Of a DNA stretch of 64,000 nt, positions 7,281-15,402 are shown piece after piece. Source of the stretch: Mycolicibacterium tokaiense (GTDB lineage: Bacteria; Actinomycetota; Actinomycetes; Mycobacteriales; Mycobacteriaceae); NCBI RefSeq assembly GCF_010725885.1, contig NZ_AP022600.1, positions 1,860,001 to 1,924,000 of the forward strand. Direction: 5' to 3'. The translations under genes were made by a program, and so were the position numbers. Positions within the stretch are counted from its first letter, which is position 1. Each line of letters begins with the position of its first letter. The notes under the pieces were generated by a model, which did not search any database, was not told the origin of the DNA, and saw nothing but the letters and a program-made list of their open reading frames with translations.

Positions 7281-8111
7281 ATGAGGTCGGCCGATGAGGT
7301 GCACGACGGCGGGGACGTCGGTGGGCACCCGTTTGTGGTGGCCCACCGCGGTGCCTCCGCCGATCGGCCCGAACACACTCTCGCCGCCTATGAGCTCGCG
7401 CTGCAGGAAGGCGCCGACGGCGTGGAGTGCGATGTACGGCTCACCCAGGACGGCCATCTGGTCTGTGTGCACGACCGGCGGATCGACCGCACGTCGAACG
7501 GCACCGGCCTGGTCAGTGAGATGACACTGGCCCAGCTGCGAGAACTGGATTTCGGCTCCTGGCACAGCAACGGCGCCCACGCGAACACCGGGTTGCTGAC
7601 CCTCGATGATCTGGTGTCGCTGGTGCTGGACTGGAACCGCCCGGTGAAGCTGTTCATCGAGACCAAGCACCCGGTGCGCTACGGCGCTCTGGTCGAGAGC
7701 AAGGTCCTGGCCCTGCTGCACCGCTACGGCATCGCCGCACCGGCCTCGGCCGACCGGTCCCGAGCAGTGGTGATGTCGTTCTCGGCCGCCGCGGTGTGGC
7801 GGATCCGCCGGGCGGCGCCGCTGCTACCGACGGTGCTGCTCGGGGAGACGTCGCGCTACCTCGGCGGCAGCGCGGCGACGACGGTGGGCGCCACGGCGGT
7901 AGGGCCGTCGATCACCACACTGCGTGAGCACCCGGAGCTGGTGGACCGGGCGGCCGCCCAGGGCCGCGCGCTGTACTGCTGGACCGTCGACCACTACGAG
8001 GACGTGGGGTTCTGCCGCGATGTCGGGGTGGCGTGGATCGCGACGAACCACCCCGGCCGCACCAAGACCTGGCTCCAGGACGGGCTGACCGGGGCGGGTC
8101 GGGACAACTGA
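7281..8111 (+). CDS. glpQ1: glycerophosphodiester phosphodiesterase
   Basis: Hydrolyses glycerophosphodiesters to glycerol-3-phosphate and an alcohol. Diagnostic residues are HRGASADRPEHT near the N-terminus (catalytic His and Arg), the metal-binding VECDVRLT, and HDRRIDRTSNGTG with the second catalytic His. It is 276 residues from the ATG at 7281. A TTG at 7245 is possible but would overlap the preceding gene. No secretion signal is seen. It faces bfrB convergently with 9 bp between stops, the same neighbour pair as Rv3842c-Rv3841 in M. tuberculosis. Confidence 0.92.
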   Translation: MRSADEVHDGGDVGGHPFVVAHRGASADRPEHTLAAYELALQEGADGVECDVRLTQDGHLVCVHDRRIDRTSNGTGLVSEMTLAQLRELDFGSWHSNGAHANTGLLTLDDLVSLVLDWNRPVKLFIETKHPVRYGALVESKVLALLHRYGIAAPASADRSRAVVMSFSAAAVWRIRRAAPLLPTVLLGETSRYLGGSAATTVGATAVGPSITTLREHPELVDRAAAQGRALYCWTVDHYEDVGFCRDVGVAWIATNHPGRTKTWLQDGLTGAGRDN

Positions 8112-8120
8112 CCCGACAGC

Positions 8121-8669
8121 TCAGAGCGCTCCGCCCGCGGCGGCCGGCGCGGTGGCATCGGCGCCGTCTGCTGCGGGCATCTCCCGGGCCACGAAGTCCT
8201 CGAGGTGGAACAGGTTGTCGCCGGCCCGCTCGGCGATACGCAGCAGTGTGGTCATCGACGCCACTTCTTCCACCTGCTCCTTGAGGAACCACTGCATGAA
8301 CTGTTCGCCCAGGTAGTCGCCCTCGTCGCGGGCGGCGGCCGCGAGGTTGGTGATCTGCTCGGTGACGGTGCGCTCCTGCGCCAGGGCCATCTCGATGGCG
8401 GCGCGCGGCGTGGCGAAATCGTTGCGCACCGCGTCGATGCCGGGGATCTCGGCGTGGATGTCGCGATCGACCAGGTAGCGCACCAGCATCATGGCGTGGT
8501 TGCGCTCCTCGACGGCCTGGCGGTAGAAGTGCTTGGCCAACTGCGGCAGGTCGGCGTCGTCGAAGTAGACCGCCACCGCAATGTATTGCTGCGAGGCGGT
8601 GAACTCGTTGCGGATCTGATCGGTGAGCAGCCCGAGGAATTTGGTGTGCTGCGCGTCAGGTGAAGTCAT
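8121..8669 (-). CDS. bfrB: iron-storage ferritin BfrB
   Basis: A non-haem ferritin of 182 residues (M. tuberculosis BfrB has 181), starting at the ATG at 8669, not at 8705. The four-helix ferritin fold is evident: NEFTASQQYIAVAVYFD, EERNHAMML with ferroxidase Glu/His residues, and FLKEQVEEV. The extended Ala-rich C-terminal tail after REMPAADG is typical of mycobacterial BfrB. It stores excess iron as a ferric core inside a 24-mer. Two IdeR-like boxes lie directly upstream, consistent with the iron-dependent activation known for M. tuberculosis bfrB. Confidence 0.95.
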   Translation of the reverse strand: MTSPDAQHTKFLGLLTDQIRNEFTASQQYIAVAVYFDDADLPQLAKHFYRQAVEERNHAMMLVRYLVDRDIHAEIPGIDAVRNDFATPRAAIEMALAQERTVTEQITNLAAAARDEGDYLGEQFMQWFLKEQVEEVASMTTLLRIAERAGDNLFHLEDFVAREMPAADGADATAPAAAGGAL

Positions 8670-8706
8670 GACGTTGACGATAGTGCAGGTCAGAGCAATT
8701 TTCATC

Positions 8707-8740
8707 CAAGGTCAGCCTTACCGCGGGCAGCCTTTCCTAA
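8707..8740 (-). promoter_or_regulatory. tandem IdeR-like iron boxes upstream of bfrB
   Basis: Two 19-mers at 8707-8725 and 8722-8740 each match TTAGGTTAGSCTWACCTWA at 13 of 19 positions, sharing AGCCTTNCC cores spaced 15 bp apart. They lie about 38-71 bp upstream of the bfrB start. M. tuberculosis bfrB is known to carry multiple IdeR sites. Confidence 0.65.
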
Positions 8741-8803
8741 GTTGCGCCGCCCTCGCCGTGTGATCTGGTTCACCACTGGGTGGCCTTTGCTCGGCGGCGC
8801 GTG

Positions 8804-10003
8804 TCAGGGCTGGGTGTCCAACGCGGACTGTGGTATCGCCCCATCCGAGGCCAGCGCCGCGAAGAGCTCCGGGGCGGCCGTCTGATCCCAGATCACCACG
8901 TCGCCGGAACCGTTGGACGTGTACTCGCCAATGGGAACGGTCAGCGTGGTGGTGTCGCCGCGCAGCGCCCAGCCCAGCCGCGCCAGGTTCCACAGGTGAT
9001 CGTTGTCGTCGACCGTCAGTGCTCCGACGGCGGCGGCCGGTACGGAATACCAGCGCCACGGGTTCAGCCACACCGCCGGCGCGGCCGCCCGCGCCAGCAG
9101 TGCCGACATGAACTGGCGCTGGTTGGTCATCCGGTCCAGGTCGGCGCGGGCGGTGGCGCGACTGCGGACATAGCCCAGCGCCTGAGCGCCGTCGACCGCC
9201 TGGCAGCCGGCGGGCAGGTTGATACCCGCGAGGGGGTCGTCGACGGGCTCGGGCGGGCAGACCGTCACCTCGCCGAGCGCGTCCACGATGTCGGCGAAAC
9301 CGTCGAAGCCCACCTCGGCGTAGTGATCGAGGTGCAGCCCGGTGGCCAGCTCCACGGTCTGCGCCAGCAGCTGCGGCCCGCCGACGGCGAACGCCGCGTT
9401 GATCTTGTCGCTGCCGTAGCCCGGGATCTCGACGTAGGAGTCGCGCGGCAGCGACACCATCGTGGTGGGCGCCGACGAACCCAGGCCCGGAATGTGCACC
9501 ACCATGATGGTGTCTGTGCGGCCGTTGCCGACGTCGCCACCGGTGGCCAGGGTGGCCTGCTGCTCGGGGGACAGGTTGGCCCGGCTGTCCGAGCCCACCA
9601 GCAGCCAGTTGGTGCCGCGCCCGGCGTCGGGCCGGCCGGGGTAGTCCGCCAGCGCCGGGATGCGGTGCAGCGATGTCTCGACCCAGAAGCCCACCCCGGC
9701 GATCGCGAGGACGGCCACCAGCACCAGCGTCAGCAGCAGGCGCACGATCGGGATGCGCCGGCGTCGCTTGGCGGTGGGCGGGCGCTGCGGTGGCGGCGGC
9801 GCGACCGGGCGCTGCGGTGGCGGCCGGCGGGGCGGAGGCGGCGGTGGTGGCGGCCGGCGCTGCTGCGGGGGTGGCGGTGGTGGTGGCGGGCGATGGGCGG
9901 GCTCGCGCCGGATCACCTGCGAGGGCTCCCGGATCGGCGGCAGCTGCTGGGGGTGTGGCCGGCGCGGCGGAACCGGAGGAGGCGGTCGCCGCTCGTCGTT
10001 CAC
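8804..10003 (-). CDS. LytR-CpsA-Psr (LCP) family cell-wall ligase
   Basis: LCP enzymes attach wall polymers, in mycobacteria arabinogalactan, to peptidoglycan from a lipid carrier. The 399-residue protein has a cytoplasmic Pro-rich head (residues ~5-75), one transmembrane helix (LLLTLVLVAVLAIAGVGFWV) and an extracellular LCP domain. That domain shows NWLLVGSDSR, VSLPRDSYV and a late Arg-rich ARADLDRMTNQRQF, covering the pyrophosphate-binding Arg/Asp residues. The GTG at 10003 overlaps the stop of the upstream CPBP gene by 4 bp. An alternative start at 10354 lies inside that gene and is rejected. At the equivalent position M. tuberculosis has Rv3840, which is much shorter from memory. Confidence 0.85.
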   Translation of the reverse strand: MNDERRPPPPVPPRRPHPQQLPPIREPSQVIRREPAHRPPPPPPPPQQRRPPPPPPPPRRPPPQRPVAPPPPQRPPTAKRRRRIPIVRLLLTLVLVAVLAIAGVGFWVETSLHRIPALADYPGRPDAGRGTNWLLVGSDSRANLSPEQQATLATGGDVGNGRTDTIMVVHIPGLGSSAPTTMVSLPRDSYVEIPGYGSDKINAAFAVGGPQLLAQTVELATGLHLDHYAEVGFDGFADIVDALGEVTVCPPEPVDDPLAGINLPAGCQAVDGAQALGYVRSRATARADLDRMTNQRQFMSALLARAAAPAVWLNPWRWYSVPAAAVGALTVDDNDHLWNLARLGWALRGDTTTLTVPIGEYTSNGSGDVVIWDQTAAPELFAALASDGAIPQSALDTQP

Positions 10004-10791
10004 CTCAGAGAGCTTATGTCGCGCTCGGGCGCCAGCCAGCCCAGATGCTGGGCCAGCAGCGCGTAGCCGACGAACGCCACCACGTCGATCACCCCGTGCG
10101 CGATGATCAGCGGCCACAACCGGCCCCAACGCCGGTAGGCGTAGCCGAACACCAGACCCATCACGACGTTGCCGACACCGGCGCCGAAGCCCTGGTACAG
10201 GTGATAGGCCCCGCGCAGCAGGCTCGAGGCCACCACCGCCTTGACCGGGTTGACGCCCAGCTGGTCGAGGCGGTTGAGCAGGTAACCGACCACGATGACC
10301 TCTTCGGCCCACCCGTTGGCGAAGGCAGCTGCGATCAGCATCGGGACCCGCCACCAGGTGTCGGACAGTTGCGTCGGCACCACCTCGGCGCTCACGCCGA
10401 GGGCGCGCGCCGCCACGTACAGACCCAGGCCCGGGATGCCGATCAGCGCGGCCAGCCCCAGCCCGCCCAGGAGATCAGGACGCAGCCGGAAGCGGCCGAT
10501 CCCGATGCGCGCCGGGGTGAACCCGCTGCGCCACAGCAGGTAGACCGCCAGCGCGCCCCAGGCCACGAGTTGTGCGACGGCAGCCAGGTTCAGCGCCATG
10601 TCGATCAGGTCGAAGTACGACCGGCGGGGGTTGAGGGCCACGGACTGATCGGCCAGTCCGCGCAGCACGAAGTCGGTCAGCCGCAGGGTCGCGGTGATGG
10701 CGCTGAGGCCGAAGGTGACCGCCAGGACGACGGCGATCTCGATCTTCATGGCCCGGCGTTCGGGCGCGGGCAGTGGGCCGGGTTCGCTCAC
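10000..10791 (-). CDS. CPBP-family intramembrane metalloprotease-like protein
   Basis: A 263-residue polytopic protein with about eight hydrophobic segments. The CPBP core is present: AEEVIVVGYLLNRL (Glu-Glu pair), RGAYHLYQG and IIAHGVIDV with conserved His residues. The Arg of the classical EExxxR motif is Val here, a variation that may be common in actinobacterial members. Start is GTG at 10791, with an ATG at residue 15 as alternative. Translationally coupled (GTGA overlap) to the LCP gene downstream. CPBP proteins include CAAX proteases and bacteriocin-immunity proteins. The substrate is unknown, but pairing with an LCP enzyme suggests an envelope role. Confidence 0.8.
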   Translation of the reverse strand: MSEPGPLPAPERRAMKIEIAVVLAVTFGLSAITATLRLTDFVLRGLADQSVALNPRRSYFDLIDMALNLAAVAQLVAWGALAVYLLWRSGFTPARIGIGRFRLRPDLLGGLGLAALIGIPGLGLYVAARALGVSAEVVPTQLSDTWWRVPMLIAAAFANGWAEEVIVVGYLLNRLDQLGVNPVKAVVASSLLRGAYHLYQGFGAGVGNVVMGLVFGYAYRRWGRLWPLIIAHGVIDVVAFVGYALLAQHLGWLAPERDISSLR

Positions 10792-10815
10792 CCCGACACG
10801 GTAGCCGCGGTCAAC

Positions 10816-11586
10816 TCAGGATTGCCGGGCACGCAGACCGTTGACGAACGGGCAGCCCATCAGCACCCGGATGGCCTGGCTCAGCGCGGTCACGTCGTCG
10901 ACGGGCTTGGCGAACGGCAGCCGGACGTCGTGGTCGCCGTCGTCGCCCTCGACGCGCAGCCGGACACCGTAGCGGTCCAGGCCCAGGGGACGGACGCGGC
11001 CGCGGCGCATCGGTCCGGGCAGCCGGCCCGCCAGCCGGGCCACCACGTCGCGGTGGTCGCTGTCGATGTGGCGCAGCCAGCAGGTCTCCATGCTGCAGAA
11101 GGGGTCCGGCTCGGCCGCCAGCAGGCTGCTCACCCCGACGGCCTCGGCGCCGGTGGAGTCGGCCACCACCACCGATTCGACCTCCAGCCGCAGCAGCGTG
11201 AAGTCGGTGCCGACCTGCAGCAGTACCGGAGCGGGGTGCTCGGCGGCGATCAGGTCCAGCGTCGCGCGGACGGTGCTCGGCGGCACGGGGACCAGCCGGC
11301 CCCGGATCCAGACCAGGGAGCGGACGGGTTCGCGCAGCGGCAGGGGTGCGTAGTCGGTGAGCTCCAGCACGGCCTGCACCCCGCCGGTACCCGCGCTGCA
11401 GACCCGGGCGGCGGCGACGCTGCCGGTGGGGACCAGGGTGGCGAACGACCCGTCGGCCATCAGATGGTGCACGGGCGTGGATTCCGGGTCGACGCCTTCG
11501 AGGGCCAGCAGCGCACTCCCGGCCCGCACGCACGCACTGCGGACGCGTTCGGCGGTGGTGGGTCCGGAACTGGTCACTGCGGTCAT
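10816..11586 (-). CDS. DUF2470-domain protein under an iron box (Rv3839-like)
   Basis: The 256-residue product from the ATG at 11586 has an N-terminal split-barrel-like region and a C-terminal DUF2470 region (DHDVRLPFAKPVDDV followed by an amphipathic helix). Related architectures include haem-utilisation proteins of the HugZ type, so a role in haem or iron handling is a reasonable inference. In M. tuberculosis the gene at this location, Rv3839, is among those repressed by iron through IdeR. The strong IdeR-like box at 11615-11633 fits the same control here. Molecular activity is not established. Confidence 0.75.
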   Translation of the reverse strand: MTAVTSSGPTTAERVRSACVRAGSALLALEGVDPESTPVHHLMADGSFATLVPTGSVAAARVCSAGTGGVQAVLELTDYAPLPLREPVRSLVWIRGRLVPVPPSTVRATLDLIAAEHPAPVLLQVGTDFTLLRLEVESVVVADSTGAEAVGVSSLLAAEPDPFCSMETCWLRHIDSDHRDVVARLAGRLPGPMRRGRVRPLGLDRYGVRLRVEGDDGDHDVRLPFAKPVDDVTALSQAIRVLMGCPFVNGLRARQS

Positions 11587-11614
11587 CGGGCGCCTTTCGG
11601 AGCGTGTCTTCAAC

Positions 11615-11633
11615 TGAGGTAAGCCTAACTTAA
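11615..11633 (-). promoter_or_regulatory. IdeR box
   Basis: Matches the TTAGGTTAGSCTWACCTWA consensus at 16 of 19 positions. It lies 29 bp upstream of the DUF2470 gene start and 46 bp upstream of divergent pheA. The overlap with the likely core promoter indicates repression by iron-loaded IdeR. Confidence 0.8.
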
Positions 11634-11679
11634 CTAGCATTTGGCGATCGTGGCAAGCCCCACCGGATAGGCTCGGGGA

Positions 11680-12615
11680 GTGGTCGGAGTCGCATACCTG
11701 GGTCCACGTGGGACGTTCTCGCAGGCGGCGCTGAACCAGATGGCCTCTGCCGGCCTGATTCCCGGTGCCGACCTGAACTCTGAGAACGGCGGCGTCGAAC
11801 CCCGATCGGTGGACAGCACACCCGCCGCGCTCGATGCGGTACGCACCGGCGCAGCGGAGTACGCGTGCGTGCCGATCGAGAACTCCATCGAGGGGTCGGT
11901 GCTACCCACCCTGGATGCCCTGGCCATCGGCTCGCCGTTGCAGGTGTACGCCGAGACCACCTTGGACGTGTCCTTCAGCATCGTCGTCGCGCCCGGCATG
12001 GACGCCGCGGCGGTGCGTACCGTGGCCGCCTTCCCCGTGGCCGCCGCCCAGGTGCGCCGCTGGCTGGCCGAACACCTGCCGCAGGCCGCGGTGGTTCCGG
12101 CCATCTCCAATGCCGGTGCTGCCGAAGATGTTTCGCAGGGACGCGCCGATGCGGGGGTGAGCACGGCGCTGGCTGCCGACCTCTACGGGCTGAGCGCACT
12201 GGCACACGGGGTGGTCGACGAGGCCACTGCCCGCACCCGGTTCCTGCTCGTCGGCGCCCCCGGGCGGCCACCGGCGCGTACCGGAGCCGACCGCACCTCG
12301 GTGGTGCTGCGCCTGGAGAACGTGCCCGGGGCCCTGGTGAGCGCGCTGCTCGAGTTCGGCGTCCGCGACATCGACCTGACCCGCATCGAGTCGCGCCCCA
12401 CCCGCGTCGAGCTGGGCACCTACGTCTTCTTCCTGGACTGTGTGGGACACATCGAGGATTCCGCCGTCGCAGCGGCACTCACAGCGCTGCACCGTCGTTG
12501 TGCGGATGTGCGATATCTCGGATCATGGCCGACCGGATCGGCCGCAGGAGCCCTGCCACCCCGACTGGACGAGGCCGCCGCCTGGCTGGCCCGGCTCAAG
12601 GAGGGCCGGGCATGA
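11680..12615 (+). CDS. pheA: prephenate dehydratase
   Basis: Converts prephenate to phenylpyruvate in phenylalanine biosynthesis. 311 residues from the GTG at 11680. The N-terminus VAYLGPRGTFSQAA and the substrate-binding ATARTRFLL (Thr-Arg-Phe) are the catalytic-domain signatures. A C-terminal ACT domain follows, with VPGALVSALLEF and IESRPTR, which binds phenylalanine for feedback inhibition. It is a monofunctional enzyme with no chorismate mutase domain. Its stop overlaps the ATG of the phosphoglycerate mutase-like gene by 4 bp, the same pairing as Rv3838c-Rv3837c. Confidence 0.95.
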   Translation: MVGVAYLGPRGTFSQAALNQMASAGLIPGADLNSENGGVEPRSVDSTPAALDAVRTGAAEYACVPIENSIEGSVLPTLDALAIGSPLQVYAETTLDVSFSIVVAPGMDAAAVRTVAAFPVAAAQVRRWLAEHLPQAAVVPAISNAGAAEDVSQGRADAGVSTALAADLYGLSALAHGVVDEATARTRFLLVGAPGRPPARTGADRTSVVLRLENVPGALVSALLEFGVRDIDLTRIESRPTRVELGTYVFFLDCVGHIEDSAVAAALTALHRRCADVRYLGSWPTGSAAGALPPRLDEAAAWLARLKEGRA

Positions 12616-13298
12616 GCGGACGGCTGATCCTGCTGCGGCACGGCCAGACCTACGGCAACGTCGAGAAACGGCTGGACACCCGGCCGCCTGGCGCCGAGCT
12701 GACCCCGCTGGGCCGCGACCAGGCCCGCGCCTTCGCCCGCGCTCGCCAGGACCCGCCAGGCCTGCTGGTCCATTCGGTGGCCACCCGCGCCCGTCAGACC
12801 GCCGGGGAGGCCGGCGGGCTGTTGCAGGTGGCTCCCCGCGAGTGCGACGGTCTGCACGAGGTGCAGGTCGGGGAGTTGGAGAACCGCAACGACGACGAGG
12901 CCATCGAGCAGTTCGGCCAGGTCTATCAGCGTTGGCACGAGGGGGACCTGGACGCGGCGATGCCCGGCGGGGAGAGCGGCAGCGATGTCCTGGCCCGCTA
13001 CGTCCCGGTGGTGACGGACCTGCGGATGCGCTACCTGGACAACCACGATTGGACCGACGACATCGTGGTGGTCAGCCACGGTGCCGCCATCCGGCTGGTG
13101 GGCGCGGTGCTGGCCGGCGTCGACGGCGGCTTCGCGCTGGACAACCATCTGGCCAACACCGAGTTCGTGGCGTTGGCGCCGATCACCGACGGCCGATGGA
13201 GCTGCCTGCAGTGGGGATCACTGACCCCGCCGTTCTATCCGGAACCGGACGCCGACGCGGTTCAGGAAGCCCGAACGGCCGCCGACCCGATGGGCTGA
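12612..13298 (+). CDS. gpm2: histidine phosphatase family protein (phosphoglycerate mutase-like)
   Basis: A 228-residue member of the histidine phosphatase superfamily. LLRHGQTYGN at the N-terminus supplies the phosphorylated His, and VVSHGAAIRL the second catalytic His. In M. tuberculosis the orthologue Rv3837c is annotated gpm2. True phosphoglycerate mutase activity is doubtful for this branch; a general phosphatase is more likely. Translationally coupled to pheA by an ATGA overlap. Soluble and cytoplasmic. Confidence 0.88.
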   Translation: MSGRLILLRHGQTYGNVEKRLDTRPPGAELTPLGRDQARAFARARQDPPGLLVHSVATRARQTAGEAGGLLQVAPRECDGLHEVQVGELENRNDDEAIEQFGQVYQRWHEGDLDAAMPGGESGSDVLARYVPVVTDLRMRYLDNHDWTDDIVVVSHGAAIRLVGAVLAGVDGGFALDNHLANTEFVALAPITDGRWSCLQWGSLTPPFYPEPDADAVQEARTAADPMG

Positions 13299-13435
13299 GC
13301 ACATTCGCAGCCCACGGCGTCGCAGTCGACGACGAACGCATGCGCCATGATCTCCGGTGTGGTGCACTGGTCCTCGGTGCAATCCGAGCGGAGCAGTGCG
13401 TGCACGATCAACGTGCCGGTGCAGTCTGCTTCCAT
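13262..13435 (-). CDS. candidate small cysteine-rich protein
   Basis: A 57-residue frame (ATG at 13435; an earlier start at 13456 adds seven residues) with six Cys arranged as C...CTEDQC...C(x4)CEC. It fills the gap between gpm2 and the zincin-like gene and overlaps gpm2 by 37 bp in antisense. The Cys spacing suggests metal or disulfide binding, but I recognise no family. It could be a chance frame. Confidence 0.4.
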   Translation of the reverse strand: MEADCTGTLIVHALLRSDCTEDQCTTPEIMAHAFVVDCDAVGCECAQPIGSAAVRAS

Positions 13436-13485
13436 GCCTTCAGTTCCTACCACCACGGCCTGACAGAACAGTGGCGGCGCGCCCC

Positions 13486-13836
13486 TCAGGCCCAGCCGAG
13501 TTCATGCAGCCGTTCGTCGTCGATGCCGAAATGGTGTGCCACCTCGTGGATCACGGTGATCGCCACCTCGTCGACCACCTGCTGCTCGCTGTCACACATC
13601 TGCAGCAGGGCGCCCCGGTAGATGGTGATGGTGTCGGGCAGCGAGCCGGCGTAGAAGGAGTCGCGCTCGGTCAGGGCGACGCCCTCGTAGAGCCCCAGCA
13701 GGTCGGGCTCTTCGAGGTTGCGGTCCTCTACCAGCACCACCACGTTGTCGAACGCCGCGGCGAGCTCCGCCGGAATGAGGTCGAGGGCATCGGAGACCAA
13801 CTCGTCGAACCTCTTGCGGCTCATCCGGACTGCCAT
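13486..13836 (-). CDS. zincin-like metallopeptidase family protein (Rv3836-like)
   Basis: 116 residues. HEVAHHFGIDDERLHELG near the C-terminus is an HExxH zinc-site motif of the minimal zincin-like family (COG3824). The N-terminal region (MSRKRFDELVSDALDLIP) matches the family start. Five bases separate its start from the stop of the upstream membrane protein, so the two form an operon, as Rv3835-Rv3836 do. Proteolytic activity has not, to my knowledge, been shown for the family. Confidence 0.85.
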   Translation of the reverse strand: MAVRMSRKRFDELVSDALDLIPAELAAAFDNVVVLVEDRNLEEPDLLGLYEGVALTERDSFYAGSLPDTITIYRGALLQMCDSEQQVVDEVAITVIHEVAHHFGIDDERLHELGWA

Positions 13837-13841
13837 CGGCG

Positions 13842-15275
13842 TCAGGCCGGGGGCGGCAGGACCGGTGCGGGCGGGGCCGGAACGGGTTCCACCGGAGCGG
13901 GGGCCGGCGGCGGAGCCAGGGGATCAGGCGCAGGCGCGGGCGCGGGCGGCGGCACCGGTGCGGCCGGCGGCGGCACGACTTCGGGTGCGGGGGCGGGCGC
14001 GTCCGGGGGCGGCGGGTTGAAGACGTTGCCCGACGGCGGCGGGGCCGGGGCGGTTGTCTCGGTGACCTGACCCGGCATGTGCTGACTCGGGTCGCGCTCG
14101 GTGGTGGTGGCGGTGGTGCCGCTGCTGCTCGAATCCGAGCCCCCGTAGGAGCTCGAGTCGTCGGGGTAGTACTGCTGCGTCGGCTCGGTGAACTCGATGG
14201 GCGGCAGGTTCAGCCGTTCGGCCGGGATGTCCGGCGGCGGTACCGGCGGCTGGCCGTTGATCAGCAGCGGGCCCTTGGCGCTGTTGAGCAGCGTCGCCCA
14301 GCCGCCGTTGCCCAGGGTGGCGCCGACACTGCACGACACCTGGTGGCTGCCCGCGGTCCAGCTGGGCATCGAGATGGTGCTGTAGATCAGCGTCAGCGTG
14401 GTGGTGCGCAACTGGATCGGCGCCAGATAGGCGTCGGTCATCGTGGTGCAGGATTCCTTGATGAAGGCGTCCTGGTCGGCCTCGGGCGGCAGTCCCGGTC
14501 CGGGGAACCGCTGCGCCAGGTCCAGCGACCCGGTGATCTCCATGGCGTGCGGCGCCGCGCAGTCCACCGGGATGTCGGTGGGCTGGTTGGTGGCCGGGTC
14601 GATCCCCAGACAGGTTCCCGCCGGCCACACCTTCGACTGGTCCACCTCAGCGACCCGGCCCTGGAAGGCGAGCTGCTGGTTGTCCGGGCCCGGCAGTTGC
14701 AGACCGCACAACATCCGGCGTTCGCCGGACTGCCGCCAGGCCTTGTCACCCGACCACAGCATGCCGATGGTGAACCGGCTATTCGGGTCGTACCGCGGGC
14801 CCAGATAACGGCGCACCGCCACCTGGCACTGCTCCTGGCTGATCTGCTGGATGCGCGTCGGTGAGGGCGGCGCGGCGTCGGGGCCGTACTCGGAGCCCGG
14901 GAAGGTGCTCATGTCCACCGACTCGGCGACCTCGAAGCGGTGCTCCTGGGCGCAGTCCACCACCTCGGCGTCATCGGGGGTGGTGTTGGGCCAGTTCAGG
15001 CAGTCTCCGGGGTTGGCCTCGTTGAACGTCTTGGTGCCCTTGGAACCGGCGATGGGAATGATGTCGGAGTCCAGGTAGCCCACCAGGCCGTTGCCGGACC
15101 CGCTGAGCGGCAGCGCGGTGATGACGCCGGCGATCAGCAGTGCGCCGAGCGCGGTCAGCAGTAGCGCCCGCCGCGTGGCTCGGGCCTGCAGAGTGCGCAG
15201 CCAATCGAACCGCTTGCGTTGGGGCTGGTCAGGGGCCGCTTCCGGCGCGTCGGATACTTCGGACATCCGCTCCAT
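13842..15275 (-). CDS. membrane protein with septum-formation domain (Rv3835-like)
   Basis: 477 residues: a short cytoplasmic head, one transmembrane helix ([21 protein letters not shown]) and a large extracellular part. The extracellular part contains two Cys-paired segments typical of the septum-formation domain (GDCLNWP...[12 protein letters not shown], and a second copy with CLGIDPAT and CAAPHAMEI). The last ~120 residues are a Pro/Ala tail. The domain name comes from actinobacterial proteins linked to septation; direct function is unknown. ATG at 15275, with an alternative ATG at 15266. The family match is from memory. Confidence 0.82.
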   Translation of the reverse strand: MERMSEVSDAPEAAPDQPQRKRFDWLRTLQARATRRALLLTALGALLIAGVITALPLSGSGNGLVGYLDSDIIPIAGSKGTKTFNEANPGDCLNWPNTTPDDAEVVDCAQEHRFEVAESVDMSTFPGSEYGPDAAPPSPTRIQQISQEQCQVAVRRYLGPRYDPNSRFTIGMLWSGDKAWRQSGERRMLCGLQLPGPDNQQLAFQGRVAEVDQSKVWPAGTCLGIDPATNQPTDIPVDCAAPHAMEITGSLDLAQRFPGPGLPPEADQDAFIKESCTTMTDAYLAPIQLRTTTLTLIYSTISMPSWTAGSHQVSCSVGATLGNGGWATLLNSAKGPLLINGQPPVPPPDIPAERLNLPPIEFTEPTQQYYPDDSSSYGGSDSSSSGTTATTTERDPSQHMPGQVTETTAPAPPPSGNVFNPPPPDAPAPAPEVVPPPAAPVPPPAPAPAPDPLAPPPAPAPVEPVPAPPAPVLPPPA

Positions 15276-15277
15276 TG

Positions 15278-15304
15278 TGACAGGCGTGTCAGGTGCTGTG
15301 ACAA
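15278..15304. promoter_or_regulatory. inverted repeat in the serS upstream region
   Basis: TGACA-GGCG-TGTCA (15278-15291) abuts the minus-strand gene start, followed by a third half-site TGTGACA (15298-15304). It could be an operator between the divergent septum-formation and serS genes. No specific regulator is assigned. Confidence 0.35.
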
Positions 15305-15402
15305 GTGATGCGAATGTAACGTTATGTGGTTGTGTCGGGGCGTGCCGATGCCAACCGCCCCGCCCTGACCGGGTCTCCCCGACAAAAGTAGGGTTGGCGG
15401 GC

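Noticed and set aside
10004..10354. N-terminal extension of the LCP gene
   Set aside because: It lies within the CPBP gene in another frame; the GTGA overlap gives a natural start at 10003.
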